A DNA stretch of 64,000 nucleotides from UBA4782 sp034430215 (GCA_034430215.1 DAOUFE010000028.1:29036-93035), one strand, 5' to 3'. Numbered from the stretch's first letter, positions 1 to 9,144 are shown. Notes: generated from the sequence alone by a model not told the origin. Made by a program: numbers and translations.

Positions 1-143
1 GATATATGGTCTTCAATCATCAATACCCCTATAAGGCAGAGGGTGAATAAACCCTGATAGTAGTTATCGAAAAGGTTAACCTGAGAGTATTCCCTCCCAA
101 AATACAGGTAAAGCTCGGGTGACCTGAATACAATACAAAGTTT

Positions 144-170
144 GGGGGCATGGATAAAAACCATGCCCCC
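144..170. promoter_or_regulatory. Perfect 10-bp hairpin before the ABC permease genes
   Basis: GGGGGCATGG (144-153) pairs perfectly with CCATGCCCCC (161-170) around a 7-nt A-rich loop. No T-run follows, so it is not a classical terminator. Bases 1-140 show no gene. Hairpins of this kind often sit between a solute-binding-protein gene and its permease genes, where they stabilise or partly terminate the message. A binding-protein gene just left of the window would fit, but that is inference. Confidence 0.5.
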
Positions 171-202
171 GAAAAGTGCTTATCTATTTCGGAGTCTTCT
201 AT

Positions 203-1225
203 ATGTCTGCTTCTTTACGAAGATTCATTATCACTCGTGTGTTGTTAACGATTCCCATGGTGTTGATTCTTGTGACGATGATCTTTTTTATCATGAGAAT
301 TCTTCCCGGCGATCCAATTCGCTCTCAATTAGGCCCGAGAGTAAGCGAAGAGCAGGCAAACCAGTTGCGAGAGCGGCTCGGTTTAAATCGTCCACTATAT
401 GTGCAATATTTTGATTTTCTCTGGGATATGGTGACCCTAAATTTCGGGACTGCTCTTACACAAGGAGAACGACCCATTCTTGATGAACTGGGAGAACGTC
501 TTCCTGCAACAATCGAATTAACGATCCCTGCGATCATAATCACTGCAGCAATCGGTATTTATTCTGGCGCTTATGCTGCCAAGAACCGGAAAAAGCCTGT
601 TGATTATGTGATTCGATTGTTGAGCATTGTGGCTTATTCCATTCCTGTATTTTTTATGGGGCTTATTTTCCAAATTCTTTTTTCTGTTCGGCTACCGATC
701 TTTCCGCTTGCTGGTCGGATGGATACCTTGTTATTAACCAGTTTTCAAACCCAGACTAATTTTTATGTCATCGATGCTATTCTTGCCAAAAATTGGCCTG
801 CTCTTGGCTCAGCTTTGATGCATCTCGTTCTACCCTCGGTTACTTTAGGTTTGGCATTGTCTGGTGTATTTGTGCGTTTGACCCGTGTGAATATGATCGA
901 AATGCTTCAATCAGATTTCATTATTGCGGGAAGAGCACGAGGTTTACCGGAAAGAAGATTGGCATATAAACATGCACTTAGAAATACCTTCATTCCAATT
1001 TTAACTTTGCTGGGTTTACAGTTTGCCATTCTTTTAGCGGGTGCAGTCCTCACAGAAACCACATTCTCCTGGCCAGGTGTGGGGCGCTATCTGGTTGAAC
1101 GTATTCAATTAAGAGACTATACAGCAGTACAGGCAACCATTGCAATTTTTGCATTATTTGTTGCCTTTGTGAGTCTTCTGATGGACATCCTCTATGCATT
1201 TATTGATCCACGTATCCGTTATTAA
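203..1225 (+). CDS. DppB/OppB-type ABC transporter permease
   Basis: Inner-membrane permease of a peptide/nickel/oligosaccharide ABC importer (BPD_transp_1 family), 340 aa from the chosen start. The N-terminus has the family pattern of a basic segment followed by TM1 and the conserved LPGDP motif; about six membrane segments follow, and the EAA-loop signature (AGRARGLPERR) that docks the ATPase lies near residue 250. I chose ATG 203 over an in-frame upstream codon at 176 because GGAG at 191-194 is well spaced from it. It heads a four-gene run (permease, permease, ATPase, ATPase). No substrate-binding protein is encoded in the window, so the substrate is unknown. Confidence 0.93.
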   Translation: MSASLRRFIITRVLLTIPMVLILVTMIFFIMRILPGDPIRSQLGPRVSEEQANQLRERLGLNRPLYVQYFDFLWDMVTLNFGTALTQGERPILDELGERLPATIELTIPAIIITAAIGIYSGAYAAKNRKKPVDYVIRLLSIVAYSIPVFFMGLIFQILFSVRLPIFPLAGRMDTLLLTSFQTQTNFYVIDAILAKNWPALGSALMHLVLPSVTLGLALSGVFVRLTRVNMIEMLQSDFIIAGRARGLPERRLAYKHALRNTFIPILTLLGLQFAILLAGAVLTETTFSWPGVGRYLVERIQLRDYTAVQATIAIFALFVAFVSLLMDILYAFIDPRIRY

Positions 1226-1255
1226 GATATCGTTGATAATTTTGAGAGAAAATCT

Positions 1256-2509
1256 ATGAAACATGAAAAAGAAACTACATCACCATCAGCCGAAGTTCCG
1301 GAATGGATGCTTGATCTTGACCGTGTGGGATTTGTCCGACGGTTGTTTCTATCTAGAAAATGGTATGGAGGAGATTGGTGGTTTGTTGCAATCAGTGCAG
1401 TTCTTCTTCTTTTTGTCATTATTGTCGGAGTTTTTCCACAATGGTTTGCGCCATATGATCCAAGGGCTGAAGTTGGGCCTTCTTTGCTGGAACCAGGAGA
1501 ACCGCCTTCTGAATATGTTCTTGTTGCAAAAATAGAAAAAGGGGAGATCACCCTTGTTGATATTGCGAATAAATCCAATAACGTTGGTTTTATTATTGGT
1601 AGTCCTGCCAGTCAGGCAGTACGCGAAGTGCTCGATGAATTGAATGAGAGTGCACCTGCGGGAGTACGTTATCAACCTCGGCAGCGGCGGTATGAAACCC
1701 TGGAAGAAGGCCTGGCAGCCTTGACAGAGGGAAAATTGGATGGATTTGTCGTTTCACCTGATGAACTTGGAGATTCGTTGAATGCATACCCAGACCTCCA
1801 GATAGCGGGAACACTTCGTGAACAGGGTAGTTCTGGTTTTGTCATGGGTACCAATCAGATTGGGCAGGATGTTTTTAGCAGGATCATATGGGGAACACGG
1901 ATCGCTTTGATAGTTGGCCTTAGTTCCGCATTGATTTCCTTCCTTTTTGGTGTTCCCCTGGGGCTTTTCAGTGGTTTTATTGGTGGCCCACTTGACAGAA
2001 TCCTCACTTTACTGATGGATAGCCTGTACTCTTTCCCAGGGTTGATCCTGGCGATCACCATTGCTGCAGTATTGGGACCAGGTATCGGCAATATTATTGT
2101 TTCGATCGCTGTGCTTTATATTCCTACTTATTACAGGATCGTGCGCGGTCAGACACTCCAGGTTAAAGAGGAGCTGTACGTTGAAGCAGCACGAAGCCTG
2201 GGCACAAGTTGGTTCACCATCTTGGTTAAATATATCTTCCCAAATGTGATCCCCTCCGTCGTGATCATTTTTTCAGTCAATGTGGGTGATGCGATCCTGA
2301 CTGAGGCAGGATTGAGCTTCCTTGGATTTGGTTTACCTCCAGACACACCCGATTGGGGCATCGACCTTGCTCGTGGACAGGATTATGTTCGCCGGGCATG
2401 GTGGCTGATCACTTTCCCCGGTCTGATGGTGACAATGGTTACACTTTCCTTCAGTATGCTGGGCGAAAGTCTCTCAGAGATCCTGAATCCTCGCCTTGCG
2501 GAGCAGTAA
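1256..2509 (+). CDS. DppC/OppC-type ABC permease with an inserted extracytoplasmic domain
   Basis: Second permease of the importer. At 417 aa it is about 100 residues longer than the usual DppC. TM1 is at about 43-60. The conserved pre-TM2 segment (G-T-N-Q-x-G-x-D, 198-205) is reached only after an extra block at about 75-190. That block reads like one lobe of a family-3 solute-binding protein: a VGFIIGS strand-turn, a YETLEEGLAALTEGKLDGFVV segment and a following PDLQIAG strand. The rest has five more membrane helices and an EAA loop (EAARSLGTS, about 310). It should face outside the cytoplasm. The frame is continuous, so the insert is not an assembly artefact. Permease assignment is firm; the insert's fold and role are inference. 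Confidence 0.9.
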   Translation: MKHEKETTSPSAEVPEWMLDLDRVGFVRRLFLSRKWYGGDWWFVAISAVLLLFVIIVGVFPQWFAPYDPRAEVGPSLLEPGEPPSEYVLVAKIEKGEITLVDIANKSNNVGFIIGSPASQAVREVLDELNESAPAGVRYQPRQRRYETLEEGLAALTEGKLDGFVVSPDELGDSLNAYPDLQIAGTLREQGSSGFVMGTNQIGQDVFSRIIWGTRIALIVGLSSALISFLFGVPLGLFSGFIGGPLDRILTLLMDSLYSFPGLILAITIAAVLGPGIGNIIVSIAVLYIPTYYRIVRGQTLQVKEELYVEAARSLGTSWFTILVKYIFPNVIPSVVIIFSVNVGDAILTEAGLSFLGFGLPPDTPDWGIDLARGQDYVRRAWWLITFPGLMVTMVTLSFSMLGESLSEILNPRLAEQ

Positions 2510-2513
2510 TCTT

Positions 2514-3527
2514 ATGAACGAAAAACAAGTGTTGATGCAAGTAAAAGATTTATCGGTGACTTATGAAACCCGCCTTGGACCCGTTAGTGCGGTCGATGGG
2601 ATCACTTTTGATATTTACCGTGGAGAAATTCTCGGTCTGGTTGGCGAGAGCGGTTGCGGAAAAAGCACAATGGGAAAAGCCCTGATGCGTATGATTCAGC
2701 CACCAGGATGGATCAGCAAAGGTCAGCTTATCTTTGAGGGCGAAGATATCATGACCTATGATAGAAACAAGATGCGGGATTTTCGAGGTCGTAAGGTAAG
2801 CATGATCTTTCAAGATCCCATGACTTCTCTCAACCCTGTGCAGAGGGTGGATCAGCACATTGTAGAAGCCATCCAGGTGCATGAGCCAAAAACAAATGTT
2901 GAAACAGCATTGGAGCGAGCTAAAACCTTGATGGAGCGGCTCGGAATCCAAAAAGAAAGGATGTCAAATTATCCTCACCAGCTTTCGGGTGGGATGCGCC
3001 AGCGCGTGATGGTTGGCTTGGGTTTGGTTCTCAATGCAAATTTGATTGTTGCGGATGAAGCAACTACATCATTGGATGTGATCGTTGAAGCAAAACTGGT
3101 CGATCAATTAAAAGAAATTCGTGATGAATTTGGAGTGTCGCTATTAGTCATCACCCACAACATTGCACTGGTTGCTGAATTATGCGATCGGGTAGCAGTG
3201 ATGTATGCAGGTCATATTGTTGAATTAGGACCAATAGAGGAAATCTTTGACAATCCACTTCATCCTTATACAAAAGGGTTGCTTCTATCCGTCCCAAATA
3301 TTAAACTGGATGAAAGGGAAGAACTATTCAAAATGGCAGGAGAACCGCCAAACCTGACCCACCCTCCCCTCGGCTGTCGTTTTCATCCTCGTTGTCCAAA
3401 AGCAACCTCAATTTGTAAGGAAAAAGAACCAGAATTTCAAGAGATCACTCCTGGTCGATTCGTGAAATGTTGGTTGGTTCAAGATCTCCAGGCAAAAGGA
3501 ATAGAAAAGGTCAAGGTGATCAAATGA
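2514..3527 (+). CDS. DppD/OppD-type ABC transporter ATPase
   Basis: Cytoplasmic ATPase of the importer, 337 aa. Visible motifs are Walker A GESGCGKS, the Q-loop (IFQDPM), the signature LSGGMRQR and Walker B as VADEATTSLDV; the usual Pro after Glu is Ala, but the catalytic Glu is kept. The C-terminal oligopeptide/dipeptide extension has the Cys-rich GCRFHPRCP motif. ATG 2514 is preferred because GGAG at 2500-2503, inside the end of the permease gene, precedes it by 10 nt; an upstream TTG at 2496 would leave no ribosome site. The stop overlaps the next start (ATGA). Confidence 0.93.
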   Translation: MNEKQVLMQVKDLSVTYETRLGPVSAVDGITFDIYRGEILGLVGESGCGKSTMGKALMRMIQPPGWISKGQLIFEGEDIMTYDRNKMRDFRGRKVSMIFQDPMTSLNPVQRVDQHIVEAIQVHEPKTNVETALERAKTLMERLGIQKERMSNYPHQLSGGMRQRVMVGLGLVLNANLIVADEATTSLDVIVEAKLVDQLKEIRDEFGVSLLVITHNIALVAELCDRVAVMYAGHIVELGPIEEIFDNPLHPYTKGLLLSVPNIKLDEREELFKMAGEPPNLTHPPLGCRFHPRCPKATSICKEKEPEFQEITPGRFVKCWLVQDLQAKGIEKVKVIK

Positions 3528-4549
3528 GCGAGACTTCTACATTGAATAATTCTGGGGATTACCTGGTTGAAGTAAACAACCTAACAAAATGGTTCCCGGT
3601 TCAAAAGAGCGTCATTGATCAGGTATTTACAAAAGAACGAGATTATGTACGCGCAGTAGATGGAGTCAGCTTCAAAATACGCAGAGGTGGCGTTTTAGGG
3701 CTGGCAGGAGAAAGCGGTAGTGGAAAAACCACCATCGGTCGAGTTACTATCGGTCTAGAGAAGAAAACCAAAGGTGAAGTGTTTTTTGATGGTATCAACC
3801 TTTCTGAGTTGAGCGAAGAAGAATTACGAAGAATGCGGCGCCGGATGCAGGTAATCTTTCAAGATCCGCTGGCTTCACTCAACCCCCGCATGTCTTTAGG
3901 TTCAGCGATCGTACAAGGTTTGAAGATCCATTATCCAGAGTTAAAAGAACAACATCGAGATATGGTTTTGGAAATGATGGAGAAAGTGGGTTTGACTCCC
4001 GCAAGATTCTATATCAATAAATTTCCCCAACAGATATCTGGTGGACAGCGACAGCGGGTAGTGATTGCCAGAGCGTTGATCACCAAACCAGATCTGATAC
4101 TTGCTGATGAACCAATTGCAATGGCAGATGTCAGTGTTCGAGCCTTATTGCTCGATCTCATGGTCCAATTGAAAAAAGAGTTCATCCTGACGTATATTTT
4201 TATCACTCACGATCTGGCAACTGCTAAATACATTTGTGATGATATTGCCATTCTATATCTGGGAAAGATCGCAGAAATTGGTAACCTGAAGGACGTGTAT
4301 TCATTGCCTTTACATCCCTACACCCAGGCATTGATGGCTGCGGTTCCAGTGCCTGATCCACATAAACGCCGGACACAATCTATGCCTTCGGGTGAAATCC
4401 CAAACCCAATTCACCCACCTTCGGGATGCCGTTTTCATCCTCGTTGTCCTTTTGCAAAGGATATTTGTTCTCTAGAAGAGCCTATTTTGAGAGAATTGCT
4501 CCCCGGGCATCAGGTTGCATGTCATGTTGCAGAAAACTTCATGAAATAA
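3524..4549 (+). CDS. DppF/OppF-type ABC transporter ATPase
   Basis: Second ATPase of the importer, 341 aa. It has Walker A GESGSGKTT, Q-loop IFQDPL, signature ISGGQRQR and Walker B LADEPIAMADVSV, where the D-loop reads AMAD rather than the common SALD. The C-terminal oligo_HPY extension with GCRFHPRCP is present. The start is the ATG overlapping the stop of the previous gene (ATGA), which implies translational coupling. It would pair with the DppD-like subunit under the two permeases. It is the last gene of the run, followed by a hairpin shared with the convergent transporter gene. Confidence 0.93.
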   Translation: MSETSTLNNSGDYLVEVNNLTKWFPVQKSVIDQVFTKERDYVRAVDGVSFKIRRGGVLGLAGESGSGKTTIGRVTIGLEKKTKGEVFFDGINLSELSEEELRRMRRRMQVIFQDPLASLNPRMSLGSAIVQGLKIHYPELKEQHRDMVLEMMEKVGLTPARFYINKFPQQISGGQRQRVVIARALITKPDLILADEPIAMADVSVRALLLDLMVQLKKEFILTYIFITHDLATAKYICDDIAILYLGKIAEIGNLKDVYSLPLHPYTQALMAAVPVPDPHKRRTQSMPSGEIPNPIHPPSGCRFHPRCPFAKDICSLEEPILRELLPGHQVACHVAENFMK

Positions 4550-4586
4550 GATAAATGGCTTTTTTCAACCAGGTAAATTTAATGAT

Positions 4587-4621
4587 AATGAGCTGATCAA
4601 ACTTGATTTGGTCAGCTCATT
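4587..4621. terminator. Bidirectional hairpin between convergent genes
   Basis: A 15-bp stem (4587-4601 with 4607-4621, one G-T pair) closes a 5-nt loop between the ends of the ATPase and KimA-like genes. T-runs on either side are weak, so termination strength is uncertain, but the position between two converging stops supports a shared terminator. Confidence 0.6.
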
Positions 4622-4650
4622 TACTAGCTCAGACTATTTCAATTTAAAAA

Positions 4651-6585
4651 TTAATCCACCTGATAAGGTACTTCCGTGATGACTATATTCTTTCTATTTA
4701 AAAGTGCCTTACGAAGAGTATCAGCCGTGCGTGCATGCAATAAACCAGCCATAGGTTGCTTGGGAACGAATTGCGGTACTACGATCGTAATCAATTCATC
4801 TTTTTTACGAATTTCATCCATGCTATCGATATAATTCAGCAATGGTTCAATAAATAGCCGGTATGGAGAATTCAGAATGACCAACCTTGTACCATCCCCC
4901 CAAATTAACCATTTATTTTTTACCTTTTCGGTCTCTTTTTCATCGATAGATATGTGAACCGCCGTTACATCATCTGATAAAGTTTTAGCATAACTTAACG
5001 CATTTAATGAACCACGATGAACTCCAGCGATAGGCATAATAACCCGATTCCTCGAAATTCTCTTTGTATACTCTTTATTCTCTAGTGAAAGTTGCTCAGC
5101 TACCCTTTTATAGTGATGATGAATAAGGACGAAAATAGATACAAGCGCTGGGATTAGGATGATCACAATATATGCACCATCTTTGAACTTAGTAACCGCA
5201 AATACGATCATCACAATGAAAGTACAAATGGCGCCAAATCCATTGATGATCATTTTATATTTCCATCCCTTATCATAGCGTAAGGTTGAACCTACTTCCT
5301 GAACCTCCATCCCTGGCTTCAAATGTCCAGATTTCCACCATCTTCTTGCCATTCCAAATTGTGATAGCGTAAATGACAGGAAAACACCAATTGCGTACAA
5401 AGGGATCAACAAAGATACATTTGCTTTGAAATAGATCACCAATGTAGAAGCTATCACTGCAAGAGCAATGATTCCATAGGAATAAACCAGCCTGCTTCCC
5501 CGAAATGCAAACTGTCGGGGAAGGAAACCGTCCACTGCATGCAAAGCTCCAAGTCGCGGGAAATCTGCAAAAGCCGTATTGGCAGCCATAACCAGGATTA
5601 CAGTAGTTGCTGCAATCATCAATAAATACGCCAGACCCTGGCCGTTATATACCGTTCGAGCAATTTGAGAAATGACGGTTTCATTATCCGATGGTAAAGC
5701 ACCTACATGTATCCCAAGAAATGCAACCATTAAGAGCAATGTACCCAATATCGATGCCATCCAAATCAAAGTAGCACCTGCATTTTTACTGCGAGGTTCT
5801 TTAAAAGCAGTGATGCCGTTGGAAATTGCCTCAACACCGGTTACGGAAGATGTACCATTAGCAAATGCTCTCAAGAACATGAATACTGTGAGAGGTTGCA
5901 AAACTCCAACTTCAATAGAAGGTGGATTTACAACTGTTCCAAGAGTGCCAGTGAAATAACGAAAAATTCCAATTAATCCTGTAACAATCATCATCACCAG
6001 GAAGAAGTAAGTAGGTATTGCAAAGATGATCCCCGATTCCTTCACCCCACGCAAATTAATCAACATAACAAATAGAATGAATCCCACTGCCAGTTCAACG
6101 CGGTAAGGGTAAAGATTGGGAAAAGCAGATGCTATTTGGGCAACCCCAGATGATATGGATACAGATACCGTCAACACATAATCACTGAGCAGAGAAGCCC
6201 CGGCAATCTGCGCAGGGAGAATTCCCAGGTTATCCCGGGCAACAATATATGCACCACCGCCACCAGGATATGCATGGATGGTTTGCTCATAAGAGAAAGT
6301 CAGAATCGCCAATAAAACGGCAATTGCAACCGTAATGGAAAAACTATAAGAGAGCGCGCCCGTGCCTGCTGCAATCAAAATGAAAAGGATTTCCTGAGGC
6401 CCATATGCTACAGAGGACAATGCATCGGATGAAAAAACAGCCAACCCGATCAACTTCCCGATTGTCTGGTGTGGTGCATCTGCTGTTGAAAGCGGGCGAC
6501 CTATCAACCACGACCTGAAGGTCGTTTTCGGCATATGTGTAGATGTTTGCTCAAAAATATTCGAATGTGCTTCTAAATTACTCAC
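4651..6585 (-). CDS. kimA: KimA-like high-affinity potassium transporter (APC superfamily)
   Basis: Membrane transporter of about 644 aa, closely resembling the KimA/YdaO K+/H+ symporters. It shares LIGRPL near the N-terminus, AVFSSDALSSVAYGPQEIL in TM1, YPGGGGAYIVARDNLG between early helices and a SDYVLTVSVSISSG helix. About 12 membrane segments are followed by a soluble C-terminal domain of about 150 aa (VIMPIAGVHRGSLNAL, NSPYRLFIEPLL, ITEVPYQ) typical of KimA. The open frame extends to 6651, but GTG 6585 is chosen because GGAG at 6594-6597 lies 8 nt upstream. It lies 147 nt downstream of a KdpE-like regulator on the same strand, which supports potassium rather than amino acids as substrate. 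A generic amino-acid permease is the alternative. Confidence 0.85.
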   Translation of the reverse strand: MSNLEAHSNIFEQTSTHMPKTTFRSWLIGRPLSTADAPHQTIGKLIGLAVFSSDALSSVAYGPQEILFILIAAGTGALSYSFSITVAIAVLLAILTFSYEQTIHAYPGGGGAYIVARDNLGILPAQIAGASLLSDYVLTVSVSISSGVAQIASAFPNLYPYRVELAVGFILFVMLINLRGVKESGIIFAIPTYFFLVMMIVTGLIGIFRYFTGTLGTVVNPPSIEVGVLQPLTVFMFLRAFANGTSSVTGVEAISNGITAFKEPRSKNAGATLIWMASILGTLLLMVAFLGIHVGALPSDNETVISQIARTVYNGQGLAYLLMIAATTVILVMAANTAFADFPRLGALHAVDGFLPRQFAFRGSRLVYSYGIIALAVIASTLVIYFKANVSLLIPLYAIGVFLSFTLSQFGMARRWWKSGHLKPGMEVQEVGSTLRYDKGWKYKMIINGFGAICTFIVMIVFAVTKFKDGAYIVIILIPALVSIFVLIHHHYKRVAEQLSLENKEYTKRISRNRVIMPIAGVHRGSLNALSYAKTLSDDVTAVHISIDEKETEKVKNKWLIWGDGTRLVILNSPYRLFIEPLLNYIDSMDEIRKKDELITIVVPQFVPKQPMAGLLHARTADTLRKALLNRKNIVITEVPYQVD

Positions 6586-6668
6586 GACGTCAACTCCAAT
6601 TCCCTGAAGATAAGATACATGCTTTTTGAACAGAAATTTATTCCTGTTCAACTCCAGGATATTGAGAG

Positions 6669-6687
6669 TTTACTTTCATGAAGTAAA
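6669..6687. promoter_or_regulatory. Short hairpin in the kdpE-kimA spacer
   Basis: TTTACTT (6669-6675) pairs with AAGTAAA (6681-6687) around a 5-nt loop in the AT-rich spacer between the regulator and transporter genes. It is far too small to be the large c-di-AMP (ydaO) riboswitch often found in front of kimA. Role unknown. Confidence 0.3.
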
Positions 6688-6732
6688 AGGGGAACAAAAA
6701 TTTATGAAAAAATATAAAATTTTTATAAAAAT

Positions 6733-7428
6733 TTACTCTGGAATGACAAAACGATACCCAATTCCGGGTTCAGTTTGAATAATTTGCGGATCATTTGGAT
6801 TGGCTTCCAGCTTCTTTCGTAGTACTCCAATATAAACCCGCAAATATTCTACATGATCGGCATCTTCATCTCCCCATACATGGATCAAGATTGATCGATG
6901 GGTTAATACTTTCCCCGCATTACTGGCCAGATAAGCAAGCAGTTTAAACTCAGTGGCTGTCAAACGAACCTCAGTACCGTTATTCGTAACGGAATAATGT
7001 GCCAGATCAATTTGCAAGGGACCTATATTGATGATGCTTTTCACATTTCCTATAGATTGCTCTCCATGACGCATGGCTACTCGTATGCGAGCCATCAATT
7101 CTTCGATCCCAAAAGGTTTAGTTAAATAATCATCTGCACCCTTATCTAAAACAGCTACTTTATCTGTTTCACTTTCACGGACAGACAAGACAATAATGGG
7201 AACGCGTGACCATTCTCGAATTCTTTCGCATACTTGAATACCATCCATGTCTGGCAGGCTAAGGTCAAGAATGATGACATCTGGTTCAGATGATGCCGCC
7301 AGGGTAAGCCCTTCTTCACCAGTGCTTGCCATCACCACATCAAAATGCCTTGCTATCAAGATAGTTTTTAAAGCCCGCAATATTTGCGGTTCATCATCAA
7401 TAATTAGAATGAGGGGTTTTTTATTCAT
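6733..7428 (-). CDS. KdpE-like response regulator
   Basis: OmpR/PhoB-type response regulator, 231 aa. The receiver domain (about 1-120) has the acidic pair DDE, the phospho-accepting Asp in IILDLSLPDMDG, the conserved Thr/Ser region (IIVLSVRE) and Lys in LTKPFG. The C-terminal winged helix (about 135-230) has LTATEFKLLAYLASNAGKVLT and ends with the GIGYRF hairpin. Receiver wording is close to KdpE. Its ATG overlaps the end of the kinase gene by 8 nt, so the two are co-expressed. It probably controls the KimA-like transporter directly downstream and possibly its own operon. Confidence 0.88.
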   Translation of the reverse strand: MNKKPLILIIDDEPQILRALKTILIARHFDVVMASTGEEGLTLAASSEPDVIILDLSLPDMDGIQVCERIREWSRVPIIVLSVRESETDKVAVLDKGADDYLTKPFGIEELMARIRVAMRHGEQSIGNVKSIINIGPLQIDLAHYSVTNNGTEVRLTATEFKLLAYLASNAGKVLTHRSILIHVWGDEDADHVEYLRVYIGVLRKKLEANPNDPQIIQTEPGIGYRFVIPE

Positions 7429-8890
7429 CGATCATCTCAGGAGATACAGGATGAGGACTTTCTGTGGAATTAATTGGCAGCGTAAAATGAAAAATAAATC
7501 CTTCTGAGGCATTTTCAGCCCAGATGTTCCCCTTATGAGCGGTAACTATACCTTTACAGATAGATAACCCAAGCCCAGTGCTGGTCACCCTGCCCTGATG
7601 ATGCACATTGTTAAATTTATCAAAAATATGTTCCAGATCTTCTTCAGGTACTGGGGGGCTTTGATTGATTACCCGGGTATGGACATTCTCGTTTTCAACC
7701 CTTGAAAGCAGGCTAATTTGTGTTTTCGGTGGCGCAAATTTTACGCTGTTACTGATCAAATTAGTAAAGACTTGCTCGATCAACACATAATCAGTATATA
7801 AAGGAGGCAATTCCTGCGGAATATCGATCATTACCTGATATTGGTTTAGCATCTTGTGCATCCTTTTGACAACACCATTGGCAATTTCCGCAAGAGAATT
7901 CCATTTCTTATGTAGAGTCAAAGCACCTACCTCAATTCGGGTCATATCCAGTAGATTACCCACCAGGAAATTCAGATGATCTGTTTCTTCTTCAATCGTG
8001 GCAAGTAACTCTTGCCGTGCATCCGTATCCCAATCCACCATCCCACTATGCAGGCTGGAAACAGATGCTTTGATGGCAGCCAGAGGAGAACGAAGTTCGT
8101 GGGACACAGAGGAAAGCAAAATGCTTTTAGTCTGGTTCGTTTCTTCAAGAATATGGGATTTTGTTTCCACCTGCAAGAGATGAATTCGTTCGAGAAATAA
8201 TGCTCCCTGGTTGGCATAAATGGTGAGCAATCTGTCCTCCTCCCCAGAGAGAACCGGATGATCTACCCATACCTTGATATACCCCTCATAATTTCTTTGA
8301 GCTAACATAGGATACTTGAATTCAAACAACTCCCCATCTTTTTGTTTTTCCTTTTTTGATTCCAGGATGAAGGGGGGCTTGTTTATATCTGCTGGTAATG
8401 CTATTTCCACTTTTGCACAAGAAATAGTATTGAGGGTATGTTGTCCTAGAGTTTGTGCAATGTTTGCATTATCCTGCTGTTGAGAAAGAGAGAGGATCAA
8501 TTGATAAAGGCTTGTCGCTTCCCATTCATTTTTTCTGGCAAGCTGCATCCCCTGCCTGGCTTTACCAATCAGTTGGCTGGTGAAAACTGCAATTAAAAGA
8601 AAAACCAGTAAAGTTGCAAAATCCTGGGCTTTATGAACCAATAAACTGTAATAAGGTGGAACAAAATAATAATTCAGGCATAAAAATGAAACGACTGCAG
8701 AAACGATCGCCGGGGCAAGTCCTAAAAAATATACCGCCAGTAAAACGGGCAGCAGAAATACCAACGCAACAATTTGAGATCCAAGAAATTCCCTTTCAGG
8801 CAGCAACACAATAGTAGTCATTGCTGTAAGGAGAAATGCAGCCAGAAATTTCCCAAAAACCAGAAGGATTGAATTTTGCTTTAAATTCAT
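7421..8890 (-). CDS. KdpD-like sensor histidine kinase lacking the N-terminal KdpD/USP domains
   Basis: Membrane histidine kinase, 489 aa, against about 900 for full KdpD. Residues 1-110 form the four-helix DUF4118 membrane module (LNYYFVPPYYS), followed by a GAF-like region, a HisKA domain with SSVSHELRSPLAAIKASV (phospho-His) and HATPase motifs NLISNSVKFAP and TSTGLGLSICKGIV. The KdpD N-terminal ATP-binding and universal-stress domains are absent, so potassium or turgor signals must enter through the membrane/GAF part. No kdpFABC genes follow; a KimA-like transporter does. The promoter region is shared divergently with clpB. Confidence 0.87.
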   Translation of the reverse strand: MNLKQNSILLVFGKFLAAFLLTAMTTIVLLPEREFLGSQIVALVFLLPVLLAVYFLGLAPAIVSAVVSFLCLNYYFVPPYYSLLVHKAQDFATLLVFLLIAVFTSQLIGKARQGMQLARKNEWEATSLYQLILSLSQQQDNANIAQTLGQHTLNTISCAKVEIALPADINKPPFILESKKEKQKDGELFEFKYPMLAQRNYEGYIKVWVDHPVLSGEEDRLLTIYANQGALFLERIHLLQVETKSHILEETNQTKSILLSSVSHELRSPLAAIKASVSSLHSGMVDWDTDARQELLATIEEETDHLNFLVGNLLDMTRIEVGALTLHKKWNSLAEIANGVVKRMHKMLNQYQVMIDIPQELPPLYTDYVLIEQVFTNLISNSVKFAPPKTQISLLSRVENENVHTRVINQSPPVPEEDLEHIFDKFNNVHHQGRVTSTGLGLSICKGIVTAHKGNIWAENASEGFIFHFTLPINSTESPHPVSPEMIDE

Positions 8891-8979
8891 AATTCACACT
8901 AGACGAATTTTATCCTATTCCTGATAAGAGAGCACTTTTCATAGAAAGCTGATCGAAGAATTGATTAAGGAAGAAACAT

Positions 8980-9033
8980 GCTACAAATATTTAAATTCAA
9001 TAATCATCATTTCTCTTCAATAGTATTTGTAGC
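8980..9033. repeat. 10-bp perfect inverted repeat in the kdpD/clpB divergent promoter region
   Basis: GCTACAAATA (8980-8989) and TATTTGTAGC (9024-9033) are exact reverse complements separated by 34 nt. They lie between two divergent genes (8891-9144, 254 nt). The spacing would suit two half-sites for a dimeric regulator or a long-loop hairpin. I see no CIRCE element in front of clpB. Confidence 0.5.
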
Positions 9034-9144
9034 CGGTTGATTATTCTTTATTCGGATATACATATCACATTCTTATACTATATATACACGATTTTTACAT
9101 ACAGAGAGTAGAGTATTACAGGATTTATTGTTGTGGAGGATTAT

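Noticed and set aside
6586..6732. A ydaO-type c-di-AMP riboswitch before the KimA-like gene
   Set aside because: The spacer is too short and lacks the long structured consensus; only a 7-bp hairpin is present.
8891..9144. CIRCE/HrcA element controlling clpB
   Set aside because: No TTAGCACTC/GAGTGCTAA repeat is present in either orientation.
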